Below, in pieces: positions 6,317 to 13,336 of a stretch of DNA of 16,918 nt; position 1 is the stretch's first letter, and each line of letters begins with the position of its first letter. The position numbers and the translations under genes were made by a program. The notes below the pieces were generated by a model. The model saw only the letters and a program-made list of their open reading frames with translations. It was not told the origin of the DNA and searched no databases. The stretch covers positions 1 through 16,918 of the forward strand of contig JBIQKN010000057.1 in the NCBI GenBank assembly GCA_044506565.1. Reading direction: 5' to 3'. The DNA comes from Croceibacterium_A sp044506565 (lineage in GTDB: Bacteria > Pseudomonadota > Alphaproteobacteria > Sphingomonadales > Sphingomonadaceae).

Positions 6317-7597
6317 TCATTCGGCCGGTTCCTCGGCGTCGAGCCCGTAGGCGGTATGCAGCACGCGAACCGCGAGCTCGGTCTCGTCGGCGTCGATCAG
6401 CACGCTGATCTTGATCTCCGAGGTCGAGATCGCCTGGACGTTGATCGACCGGTCGGCGAGCGCCTTGAACATCGTCGCGGCGACGCCGGCGTGGCTCTTC
6501 ATGCCGACGCCGACGACCGAGATCTTGGTCACCTTGCTGTCGGTGATGATGCGGTTGAAACCGATCGTGTCGCGCCGGTCCTCGAGCATCGCCTGGGCGC
6601 GGGCGAGGTCGGCCTGCGGGACGGTGAAGGTCACGTCGGTCTCACCCTTCTCGCGGCCGACGTTCTGGATGATCATGTCGACATTGATCGCCGCCTCGGC
6701 CAGCGGGGTGAAGATGTTCGCCACCGCGCCCGGCCGGTCGGGTACCCGGGTGAGGATCACCTTGGCCTCGTTCTTGTCGTAGGCGACGCCGGTGACCAGC
6801 TGGCTTTCCATGTTCAGTTCCTTAGCAATCTGGGCCATTTCCTCGTCGGAGACGATCATCGTGCCGGGCAGCGCGTCGGCCGCGGGCGCGTCGTCGTCGA
6901 TGAAGCTCGACAGTACCTGCAGGCGGACGCCTTCCTTCATCGCCAGCCCGACCGAGCGGGTCTGCAGGACCTTGGCGCCGACCGAGGCCAGCTCGAGCAT
7001 TTCCTCGTAGGTCACGTACTTGAGCTTGCGCGCGCGGGCGACGATCCGCGGATCGGTGGTGTAGACCCCGTCGACATCGGTGTAGATGTCGCAGCGGTCG
7101 GCCTTGATCGCCGCGGCGACGGCGACCGCCGAAGTGTCCGAGCCCCCGCGGCCGAGCGTGGTCACGCGACCCTCGTCGCTGAGGCCCTGGAAGCCCGGGA
7201 TGACCGCGATCTCGCCGGCCTGCATCGAGGCGATCAGGGCATCGGAATCGATCGCCGCCACGCGCGCCTTGGCGTGCGCCTCGACCGTGCGCACCGGCAG
7301 CTGCCAACCGAGCCACGAGCGCGCCTTGCAGCCCATCGCCTGCAGCGTCAGCGCGAGCAGCCCGCTGGTGACCTGCTCGCCGCTGGCGACCACGACGTCG
7401 TACTCGGCCGGGTCGTAGAGCGGGTTGGCCTCGCGGCAGAAGTTGACCAGCCGGTCTGTCTCGCCGGCCATCGCCGAGACGACGACGGCGACCTCGTGCC
7501 CGGCCGCCTGCTGCTTGCGCACGATCTGCGCCACGCGACGGATGCGCTCGGTCCCGGCCATCGAGGTGCCACCGAATTTCATCACGATGCGGGCCAA
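6317..7597 (-). CDS. lysC: Aspartokinase (TTG start)
   Basis: Aspartate kinase of 426 residues catalyses ATP-dependent phosphorylation of aspartate, the first step to lysine, threonine, methionine and diaminopimelate. The N-terminal amino-acid kinase domain opens with KFGGTSMAG (residues 7-15) and contains the GRGGSDTSA substrate/ATP motif and DVDGVYTTDPR. The C-terminal third holds two ACT domains (VTGVAYDKNEAKV... and ISVVGVGMKS...), the usual sites of lysine/threonine feedback. Length matches the single-function alpha2beta2-type enzyme. The start is TTG at 7597: AGGAGC (7605-7610) lies seven bases upstream, and the N-terminus ARIVMKFGG is typical of alphaproteobacterial LysC. An ATG at 7582 would cut into the first strand. 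It is divergent from ubiG across 50 bases. Confidence 0.95.
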   Translation of the reverse strand: MARIVMKFGGTSMAGTERIRRVAQIVRKQQAAGHEVAVVVSAMAGETDRLVNFCREANPLYDPAEYDVVVASGEQVTSGLLALTLQAMGCKARSWLGWQLPVRTVEAHAKARVAAIDSDALIASMQAGEIAVIPGFQGLSDEGRVTTLGRGGSDTSAVAVAAAIKADRCDIYTDVDGVYTTDPRIVARARKLKYVTYEEMLELASVGAKVLQTRSVGLAMKEGVRLQVLSSFIDDDAPAADALPGTMIVSDEEMAQIAKELNMESQLVTGVAYDKNEAKVILTRVPDRPGAVANIFTPLAEAAINVDMIIQNVGREKGETDVTFTVPQADLARAQAMLEDRRDTIGFNRIITDSKVTKISVVGVGMKSHAGVAATMFKALADRSINVQAISTSEIKISVLIDADETELAVRVLHTAYGLDAEEPAE

Positions 7598-7647
7598 GGA
7601 AAGCGCTCCTGCTGGTCTCGGGTTCGGCGCGCTGTTACGGGGGAGGC

Positions 7648-8385
7648 ATGCCCGATGCAACTGTCGCAAATGCAACCATCCGTCCCGACGAAGCGGCGCA
7701 TTTCGCGGCGCTGGCGAAAGACTGGTGGGACCCGAGGGGCAGCTCGGCGATGCTGCACCGGTTGAACCCGGTGCGGCTCGAGTTCGTCCGCGAGGCGATC
7801 GACCGGCACTGGGACGGCGATCCGACGAGCGTTCGCCCGCTCGCCGGGAAGACGGCGCTGGACGTCGGCTGCGGCGCAGGCCTGCTGTGCGAGCCGCTGG
7901 CGCGGCTGGGGGCGGAGGTTACCGGAGTCGATGCGGCACCCGAGAACATCGAGGCGGCCGCCGCCCACGCCGAGGGCATCGGGCTCGCCATCCGCTACCA
8001 GGCGGGAGAGCTGGCCTCGCTCGGGCTCGGCACGTTCGATCTCGTCACCTCGATGGAAGTGCTCGAGCACGTGGCCGACAAGAAGGCCTTCCTCGCCGCG
8101 CTCGCCGCGCATCTCGCGCCGGGCGGGCTGATGGTGCTGTCGACGCCCAACCGTACCCCGCAGTCGCGGCTGCTGCTGGTCGGCGCGATGGAAGCGATCG
8201 GCGCGGTGCCCAAGGGCACGCACCACTGGGACGACTTCGTCACGCCCGACGAGCTGCGCGGGCTGCTCGCCGAGGCGGGCCTCGCGATGGGCGAGCCGCG
8301 CGGGATCTCCTGGTCGCCGCTCAAGGGGATGCACCTGTCGGACGACCTCTCGCTCGACTACCTTGTGACCGCGAGACCGGCATGA
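7648..8385 (+). CDS. ubiG: Ubiquinone biosynthesis O-methyltransferase
   Basis: SAM-dependent methyltransferase of 245 residues carrying out the two O-methylations of ubiquinone synthesis. UbiG-specific signatures are present: the N-terminal AAHFAALAKDWWDPRG (16-31), GSSAMLHRLNPVRL (31-44), motif I LDVGCGAG (71-78), the acidic SAM ribose residue in GVDAAPENI, and TSMEVLEHV (134-142). Membrane-associated near the Coq/Ubi complex in known cases. The ATG at 7648 has GGAGG unusually close (one base between), but no other start fits the family's N-terminus. Divergent from lysC, a common alphaproteobacterial arrangement. Its stop overlaps the start of the next gene (ATGA at 8382-8385), so the two are probably translationally coupled. 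Confidence 0.95.
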   Translation: MPDATVANATIRPDEAAHFAALAKDWWDPRGSSAMLHRLNPVRLEFVREAIDRHWDGDPTSVRPLAGKTALDVGCGAGLLCEPLARLGAEVTGVDAAPENIEAAAAHAEGIGLAIRYQAGELASLGLGTFDLVTSMEVLEHVADKKAFLAALAAHLAPGGLMVLSTPNRTPQSRLLLVGAMEAIGAVPKGTHHWDDFVTPDELRGLLAEAGLAMGEPRGISWSPLKGMHLSDDLSLDYLVTARPA

Positions 8386-8720
8386 GCGCGACCGCGCTCA
8401 AGGAGCGGCTGCGGGCGGACCTCAAGGCCGCGCTGCAAGCCCGCGCCACGGACGAGGTCCCGCTGCTGCGCACGCTGATCGCCGCCCTCGACGACGCCGA
8501 GGCGGTGCCGGGCGAGTACAGCGCGATCCCGCGCGCGTTCGGCGACCCGGCGGGCGAAGTGGCGCGGCGCGAGCTCGACGCGGACGCGGTCGAGGCGCTG
8601 CTGGCCTCCGAGATCGAATCGCGCGAGGGGGCTGCGCTCGACTACGAACGGCACGGCCGCGGCGACGAGGCGGAGCGGCTGCGCGGCGAGATCGCGCTGA
8701 TCGGCCGCTACCGCGCCTGA
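8382..8720 (+). CDS. Small GatB/YqeY-like protein
   Basis: A 112-residue cytoplasmic protein that resembles the YqeY domain, the tRNA-interacting helical domain also found at the end of GatB. It opens with LKERLRADLKAALQA, then VPLLRTLIAALDDAEAVPGE, like the YqeY pattern of an amphipathic helix followed by LRTL...AE. The C-terminal half is helical and charged (ALLASEIESREGAALDYERHGR). It is shorter than classic YqeY (about 150) and lacks the last part. It overlaps ubiG by four bases. Its stop overlaps the convergent phosphodiesterase gene by 13 bases. Function is not known. The family assignment is by pattern only. Confidence 0.7.
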   Translation: MSATALKERLRADLKAALQARATDEVPLLRTLIAALDDAEAVPGEYSAIPRAFGDPAGEVARRELDADAVEALLASEIESREGAALDYERHGRGDEAERLRGEIALIGRYRA

Positions 8721-9676
8721 ACCGCCTCGCGCGGGTGGTCGGTGAACACGCCGTCGACCCCGGCGTCGGCGAGCCGCCGCCACAGCGCTGCGAAATCGCC
8801 GGGCGCGGCGGGATCGTCGCCGCGCTGCAGGGCCGGCGGGAGGAAGGCGTTCTCCCTGCGCAGCGTCCAGGCATGGACCTCGAGCCCCGCCGCGTGCGCC
8901 GCGTCGACGAGCCCCGTCGGGGTGCCGTCGGGCCCAAGCACGAGCGACAGCTCGACGCCGATGCCCTGTGCGTAGCGGGCAATCCGGGCGAGCCCCGAGG
9001 ATTCGAGCATCTGCGAATAAGTCAGCTCCGGCCGGTCCGCCGGGCCGCCAGCCGCCGAGGCGAGCTGGATCCGCCGCAGGTCGGTCAGGCCGGCGAGGCG
9101 CTCGAGCGGGCCGACCTCGAAGCACTGGAGGAACACCGGCTCGGCGGCGCTTGTGTAGCCGGCGGCGTGAAGCTGCTCGACCAGCAGTGCGACGACGTCA
9201 TGACCCTGCGCTTCGAGGAACGACGGGTGCTTGAGCTCGGGGTAGATCCCGATGCGGCGCCCAGTCCCGGCTTCCCTCGCCCGCACGAGCGTGAGGATCT
9301 CAGCCAGCGTCGGCACGGCGAACTGCCCATCAAACCGGGCGTTCGCGGGGCGCAGGTGCGGGATCCGCTCGCGGGCGTGCAAGCTGCGCAGCTCGGAAAG
9401 CGTGAAGTCCTCGGCGAACCAGCCGGTCACTTCGCGCCCATCGATCGTCTTGCCGGTCCGGCGGCCGGCGAACTCCGGGCGGCCGGCGACGTCGGTGGTC
9501 TCCGAGATCTCGGTCTCGTGCCGCGCGACGAGCACACCGTCGCGGGTCACGACGAGGTCGGGCTCGATGAAATCGGCGCCGTGGTCGATCGCGAGATCGT
9601 AAGCCGCCAGCGTGTGCTCGGGCCGCTCGCCGCTGGCGCCGCGATGGGCGATGACGATCGGGGTTCGGGCGGTCAT
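8708..9676 (-). CDS. Glycerophosphodiester phosphodiesterase
   Basis: TIM-barrel phosphodiesterase of 322 residues that releases glycerol-3-phosphate from glycerophosphodiesters. Catalytic and Ca2+-binding residues are visible: IAHRGASGERPEHT (9-22) with H11 and R12, DFIEPDLVVTRDG (35-47) with E38 and D40, and H53. The segment GKTIDGREVTGWFAEDFTLSELRSL resembles the insertion of the longer GlpQ branch rather than the short UgpQ branch. Yet no signal peptide precedes the first strand, so it is predicted cytoplasmic. Later parts include ELKHPSF and TDHPREAV near the end. ATG 9676 overlaps the stop of the upstream kinase gene (ATGA), so it is the last gene of the pnuC operon. A possible role is recovering products of phospholipid or nucleotide turnover. 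Confidence 0.9.
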   Translation of the reverse strand: MTARTPIVIAHRGASGERPEHTLAAYDLAIDHGADFIEPDLVVTRDGVLVARHETEISETTDVAGRPEFAGRRTGKTIDGREVTGWFAEDFTLSELRSLHARERIPHLRPANARFDGQFAVPTLAEILTLVRAREAGTGRRIGIYPELKHPSFLEAQGHDVVALLVEQLHAAGYTSAAEPVFLQCFEVGPLERLAGLTDLRRIQLASAAGGPADRPELTYSQMLESSGLARIARYAQGIGVELSLVLGPDGTPTGLVDAAHAAGLEVHAWTLRRENAFLPPALQRGDDPAAPGDFAALWRRLADAGVDGVFTDHPREAVQAR

Positions 9677-10188
9677 CGCGAACGACAGCTGGCCTCGATC
9701 GCGGCGATGGCCTGCCGCTCGCGCTCGTCCCAGTCTCCACCGACGGTCCGGAACGGCACACCCGCCCGCACCAGCATGGCCTCGGCCACGGCGGCGAAGC
9801 GGGCGCGGAGCTCGAGCGTGCCGAAGAACCGCGTGCCGTCGTCGACCCACGGCACATTGGGTTCGAACAGCAGGTAAAGCTCGGCCTTCGGATAGCGGAG
9901 AAGCTCGTCCGGGACCTCGCCGAACAGCATCTCGGCCCAGGCGGCGGTCATCAGCGGGTCGGTATCGAGCAACAGCAAGGACGGATCGGCGCGCGCCGCC
10001 TCGCGCGTCAGCCGGTCCTGCTCGCGGGCGATCCCGAGCAGGTCGGCGAGAGTGAACTCGATGCCGCGCTCCTCGGCATGGATCCGGCCGTATTCAGGGA
10101 CCAACGGGCAACCAAAGCGGTCTGCCAGCTTGCGAGCGAGAGTCGACTTGCCGGTGCTTTCCGCGCCGTGCAGGCAGACCCGGATCAC
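9673..10188 (-). CDS. NadR-like nicotinamide riboside kinase domain protein (GTG start)
   Basis: P-loop kinase of 171 residues resembling the C-terminal ribosylnicotinamide kinase domain of NadR. Walker A is GAESTGKST (8-16). LVPEYGR (29-35) matches the NadR substrate region. The Walker B-like stretch is LLLLDTDPL (71-79). A lid segment PWVDDGTRFFG (113-123) follows. The NadR helix-turn-helix and adenylyltransferase domains are absent. The GTG start at 10188 overlaps the pnuC stop (GTGA). Directly after the riboside transporter gene pnuC, the obvious role is to phosphorylate imported nicotinamide riboside to NMN and so trap it. The upstream extension in this frame is only a shadow of pnuC. 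General AAA_28-type ATPase is the fallback call. Confidence 0.88.
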   Translation of the reverse strand: MIRVCLHGAESTGKSTLARKLADRFGCPLVPEYGRIHAEERGIEFTLADLLGIAREQDRLTREAARADPSLLLLDTDPLMTAAWAEMLFGEVPDELLRYPKAELYLLFEPNVPWVDDGTRFFGTLELRARFAAVAEAMLVRAGVPFRTVGGDWDERERQAIAAIEASCRSR

Positions 10189-10790
10189 AGGCCCATGGCC
10201 GGCACCGAGCGCTGGCGCCGCTCGGCGGCGATCCATTCCCTGAGGCCGATCAGCGACATGACGAGGAACCCGCCGTAGAGCCCGGCGGTCGGATAGAGCC
10301 CGCGGTCGATGTAGAGCGCGATCGCACCGATATCGATGGCGATCCAGACCAGCCAGTTCTCGATCCGGCGGTAGGCGAGCAGGATCTGCGCGGCGACGCT
10401 CGCGCCGGCGATCCCGGCGTCGGCATAGGGCAGCGCCGCGTCGGTGAAGCGGTGCATGATCCAGCCGAGGTTCACGCTGACCGCGGCGGTGACCATCAGC
10501 CACACCGCGCGGCTCATCCAGTCGAGCCAGCGCACCGGCACGCGACTGTCGCGGCCGCCGACCCTGAGCCACAGCCACCAGCCCCACAGCTGCGCGAGGA
10601 TGAAGAACACCTGCAGCCCGGCCTCGGCGTAGAGCCGCTCTTCGTAGAACACGAGGATGTACAGCGCGACCATGGCGATGCCGAACGGGAAGTTCCACAC
10701 GCTGCGGAAGATCAGCAGCGCGATGTTGATCACCCCGAGCGTGGCGGCGATCCACTCGACGATCAGCAGCGTGTCGCTATCGAGACCCAT
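10185..10790 (-). CDS. pnuC: Nicotinamide riboside transporter PnuC
   Basis: Inner-membrane facilitator of 201 residues with about seven hydrophobic segments, as in PnuC. Family motifs: WNFPFG (32-37) at the second helix, the aromatic WGWWLWLR (69-76), and ENWLVWIAIDIGAIALY (144-160), which lines the riboside site in known structures. Transport depends on intracellular phosphorylation, which the overlapping downstream kinase gene would provide. The ATG at 10790 lies inside the end of the ArsC-like gene (14-base overlap), so coupled translation is likely. No strong ribosome site is seen. No NAD-linked riboswitch precedes it, as the upstream space is coding. Confidence 0.93.
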   Translation of the reverse strand: MGLDSDTLLIVEWIAATLGVINIALLIFRSVWNFPFGIAMVALYILVFYEERLYAEAGLQVFFILAQLWGWWLWLRVGGRDSRVPVRWLDWMSRAVWLMVTAAVSVNLGWIMHRFTDAALPYADAGIAGASVAAQILLAYRRIENWLVWIAIDIGAIALYIDRGLYPTAGLYGGFLVMSLIGLREWIAAERRQRSVPAMGL

Positions 10791-11139
10791 CCGTCAGCAC
10801 CGCCCCCCAAGCGCCGGCATCGAAGCCGACCAGCACGCCCCCTGCGTGCTCGACGACCGGCCGCTTGATCAGCGATGGGTTGGCCTCCATCAGCCGCAGC
10901 GCCTTGGCGCGGTCGATATCCGCCTTGTCGGATTCGCTCAAGCCGCGGAACGTCGTGCCGCGGCGGTTGAGCAGCGCCTCCCAGCCGACCGCGTCGCTCC
11001 AAGCGGCGAGCTTCGCGGGATCGGCGCCTTCCTTCTTGTAGTCGTGGAACGCGTAGCCGACGCCGTTCGCCTCGAGCCAGCTACGGGCCTTCTTGACGGT
11101 GTCGCAGTTGGGGATGCCGTAGAGCGCAATCTGGTCCAT
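10777..11139 (-). CDS. ArsC/Spx-like reductase of the YffB type
   Basis: Thioredoxin-fold protein of 120 residues in the ArsC/Spx superfamily. The N-terminal IALYGIPNCDTVKKARSWL carries a single conserved Cys12 in the pattern NCDT-KKA, typical of YffB rather than true arsenate reductase. LIKRPVV (90-96) matches the conserved Arg region (R93). True arsenate reduction is not implied; YffB-type proteins are thought to act on glutathione or other thiols. ATG 11139 has AGGA eight bases upstream. It leads the minus-strand operon to pnuC, the kinase and the phosphodiesterase, with a 14-base overlap into pnuC. Confidence 0.88.
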   Translation of the reverse strand: MDQIALYGIPNCDTVKKARSWLEANGVGYAFHDYKKEGADPAKLAAWSDAVGWEALLNRRGTTFRGLSESDKADIDRAKALRLMEANPSLIKRPVVEHAGGVLVGFDAGAWGAVLTDGSR

Positions 11140-11217
11140 CGATGGTCCTGCGGTTGAGGAGCAAGCGCATGCGGGCATGCCACAGAGTTTGGCCCGGCGG
11201 CAAACTCGACTGATGGG

Positions 11218-11281
11218 CTGGCGGCTTCCGCCAGGGCGCGCGCCAAGGGTGGCGACCTCAAGGCCCTGGAACCGACCAGGG
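11218..11281. terminator. Two small hairpins between the DUF6152 operon and the ArsC-like gene
   Basis: CCCTGG (11264-11269) pairs with CCAGGG (11276-11281), just beyond the stop of the last gene of the DUF6152 operon. CTGGCGG (11218-11224) pairs with CCGCCAG (11228-11234) further on. Neither has a T-tract. They may end the operon. The rest of this 152-base gap should hold the promoter of the ArsC-pnuC operon; none is recognisable. Confidence 0.35.
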
Positions 11282-11291
11282 GCGCGGCGTG

Positions 11292-12086
11292 CTATTGCGC
11301 TTCGTCGCCGCCGACTTCGTCGGGCCGGGTGCAGACGATCTTCGAGAGCTCCTCCCCCTCGCCCTCGTAGCGGATGCAGGTCGGCCGATAGAGGTCCTTG
11401 ATGAAGTAGGTGTGCGAGAACTCCTCCGCGCGGGGGTTCTCGGAGCAGTCGTAATCGAACTGGTGGCGCTTCTCGCTCGCCTTCCAGACGCGTTCGACGC
11501 TGAAGGGCTCGCTGTAGAACTGCGGATCCTCGAAGGTGATGGTGATGGCGATGCGCTTGCCGTCGGGGGACGGGGTAAAGCGCTCGATCGTGTGCATGCG
11601 CGTGCTGGTCGGCAGGCCGAAAGTATCGAGCTCGAACTGTCCGTTGTAGCCGATGGTGTCGACCACCAGCGTGTCACCCTCCCAGTGGCCGATCGAGTGG
11701 CCGAGGTAGCTCGGCTCGAGATTCGCCGGGTGCTCGGCGTTCAGCCGGATTCGCCGGTTCATGCGCGGCTCTTCGTAGAGCAGCGTGATCTCGTCGGCGG
11801 TCTGCAGGATGGCGATGGTGTTCATCGTCATCACCATCGCGTTCGCCGCGCCCGGGCGGCACGAGGTCCAGCCGGTGTAGATGATCTGCCCGGCTCTCAT
11901 CCGTTCGGCGTAGCCGTCGACCATCGCCTTGGCTTCCGGCAGCAGCGGCGGGTCGTCGACCCTGAAGAAGAAGCGCTCCGCCTCCCACATGCCGGACAGA
12001 TCGTGCGGGTCGGGAGCCGCGTCCTGCGCGGCCGCGGGCGTCACCGGCAGGAGCAGGACGACGGCGAGGAGCGGGACGAGCTTCAT
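11292..12086 (-). CDS. Secreted GHWEGDTL-motif protein B, unknown function
   Basis: A 264-residue protein with a signal peptide (MKLVPLLAVVLLLPVTPAAA, cleavage before QDA), so exported, probably periplasmic. I recognise it only as a member of an uncharacterised family marked by GHWEGDTLVVDT (133-144). Other visible marks are LSGMWE (30-35), SCRPG with Cys76, NRRIRLN, GLPTSTRMHTIERF (157-170), EDPQFYSEP (186-194), and Cys214. It is a homologue of the protein encoded just upstream, with the same order of motifs and the same Cys pair. It also has extra Cys237 and Cys252. The alternating strand-like pattern suggests a beta-barrel or lipocalin-like fold (inference). ATG 12086 overlaps the upstream stop (ATGA). 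Last gene of a three-gene operon. Confidence 0.8.
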   Translation of the reverse strand: MKLVPLLAVVLLLPVTPAAAQDAAPDPHDLSGMWEAERFFFRVDDPPLLPEAKAMVDGYAERMRAGQIIYTGWTSCRPGAANAMVMTMNTIAILQTADEITLLYEEPRMNRRIRLNAEHPANLEPSYLGHSIGHWEGDTLVVDTIGYNGQFELDTFGLPTSTRMHTIERFTPSPDGKRIAITITFEDPQFYSEPFSVERVWKASEKRHQFDYDCSENPRAEEFSHTYFIKDLYRPTCIRYEGEGEELSKIVCTRPDEVGGDEAQ

Positions 12087-12805
12087 GGCCGAACCTCGCC
12101 GGCCGGGGCGATCGCCGGCTCTCCCCGGGCGATGCGGTCGGGACAGACGTCGTCCTCGACGCGCACGCCTTCGAGGCGGTGGTACGTCATCTCGGTTTCC
12201 CACGGGGCGCTGTAGATTTCCGGGTCGGTGATACGAAACCGGATGTGCAGCCTGCCGTCGGCCGCAACCCTCAGCCGCTCTTCCAGCAGCATCTCTTCGC
12301 TGTGCGGCAGGCCCGAGGCGTCGACGATCGTGTCGCTGGTCAGGCCGTTGGACACGATGACCAGCGTATCGCCTTCCCAGTGACCCACCGGGTATCCCAT
12401 CGGCTGCGGCAGCAGCGGATCGGCCGGCTCGCCGCTCATGTCCACCGCGCGGTGCCAGCGGTACCAGCCGTGGACGAAGCCCACGAGGCGGTCGTTGACG
12501 ACGATTTCGAACGGCGACGGCATGAACATGATCCGCGGCATGCCCGGCCCGGCGCACCAGCGGGTGCGGTCGAACTGCGGTTGCGCGGTCTGGCTGTCGG
12601 CCAGGTTGGCCTGGTACAGCGCGGCGCCTTCGGCAGTCAGCGGCGGTTCCTGTCCGTCGACCGTGAGGACGCGATCGGGGAAACTGTCGCCGATCCAGGT
12701 CCCGGCGATCGGATGGGCCGCGGCATCGGCGGCACGCGCAGGGCCCGCGAAGCAAAACAGCGCGACGGCGGCAGGAAGGGCGAATATCCGCACAGGGAGC
12801 CTCAT
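12083..12805 (-). CDS. Secreted GHWEGDTL-motif protein A, unknown function
   Basis: A 240-residue exported protein with signal peptide MRLPVRIFALPAAVALFCFAGPARA. It is a paralogue of the next gene's product: IAGTWIG (33-39), RWCAGPG with Cys84, IVVNDRL (101-107), GHWEGDTLV (141-149), ASGLPHSEEMLLEERL (163-178), DGRLHIRFRITDPEIYSAP (183-201), and Cys221. Cys84 and Cys221 align with Cys76 and Cys214 of the paralogue, suggesting one conserved disulfide. No enzymatic motif is recognised. The ATG at 12805 lies nine bases after the DUF6152 stop with only a weak ribosome site, so it likely depends on translation of that gene. Its own stop overlaps the next start. Confidence 0.8.
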   Translation of the reverse strand: MRLPVRIFALPAAVALFCFAGPARAADAAAHPIAGTWIGDSFPDRVLTVDGQEPPLTAEGAALYQANLADSQTAQPQFDRTRWCAGPGMPRIMFMPSPFEIVVNDRLVGFVHGWYRWHRAVDMSGEPADPLLPQPMGYPVGHWEGDTLVIVSNGLTSDTIVDASGLPHSEEMLLEERLRVAADGRLHIRFRITDPEIYSAPWETEMTYHRLEGVRVEDDVCPDRIARGEPAIAPAGEVRP

Positions 12806-12814
12806 CGCCCCGGC

Positions 12815-13219
12815 CTAGTTGCCGATGCCAGTTCGCGGGATGCGCGCGGCGACCCCGTCGAGCTTGCGCCCATCGGCAAAGGTGAGGTGCCGCAGCGTGC
12901 CGTACGGCCTGCCGTTGCGCGCGGGGGACACCTCGAGCGTGACCTTGTCGCCGGGCTTCACGCTCGTCTTGCGCCAGCCCATCGCAACGTTGATCGCCGG
13001 AGCGCCGATCTCGATCCCCCACTGGACAACCGTGCCGTCGGGCTGCGGCACCATCGCCTGGACGTAGGAGTGCGGATTGGTCCACTGGACCTCCTTGATC
13101 GTCCCTTCGAGCACGACGACCTGGGAGTAATCGAACTCCGCCGTGGAATGATGCCCCTGCGCCGCGGTCGCCATCGCCAGAGACGCAACGCCGAGCAGCG
13201 TCATCGAAGTCCGCAACAC
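12815..13219 (-). CDS. DUF6152-type secreted protein (GTG start)
   Basis: A 134-residue exported protein resembling DUF6152. The signal peptide (residues 1-22, ending ATAAQG) is followed by HHSTAEFD, then VVVLEGTIKEVQWTNPHSYVQ (34-54), KPGDKVTLEVSPARNGRPYGTLR (88-110) and LTFADGRKLDG. The HHS start and W-x-NPH motif are the family marks. Cleavage after Gly22 would leave His23 as the mature N-terminus. The rest looks like a small OB-like or beta-barrel domain (inference). The GTG at 13219 is preferred because GGAGGGAG lies seven bases upstream. An ATG at 13204 would shorten the signal peptide. First gene of a three-gene operon with two GHWEGDTL proteins. Biochemical function is unknown. Confidence 0.82.
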   Translation of the reverse strand: MLRTSMTLLGVASLAMATAAQGHHSTAEFDYSQVVVLEGTIKEVQWTNPHSYVQAMVPQPDGTVVQWGIEIGAPAINVAMGWRKTSVKPGDKVTLEVSPARNGRPYGTLRHLTFADGRKLDGVAARIPRTGIGN

Positions 13220-13336
13220 GTTCGTTCTCCCTCCCCACCTCTCGCACTCCGGCGGATTGGTAACAAGCTAACCGGTGGACCCGGAGACAACAATCCTCTT
13301 AGTGAGGGGGCAAGTCCGGGCTGGAGGGGAGGCAAG

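Noticed and set aside
6254..7765. A 503-residue plus-strand frame opposite lysC
   Set aside because: It is rich in Arg, Asp, His and Gly with no family features, the typical antisense product of a high-GC gene. lysC on the other strand is unmistakable.
10777..11139. Arsenate resistance gene
   Set aside because: The protein has the NCDT pattern and single Cys of YffB, and there are no other ars genes around.
11292..13247. A 651-residue minus-strand frame as one protein
   Set aside because: Only the last 264 residues look like protein and start at a signal peptide with an ATGA overlap. The earlier part is the shadow of the two upstream genes in another frame.
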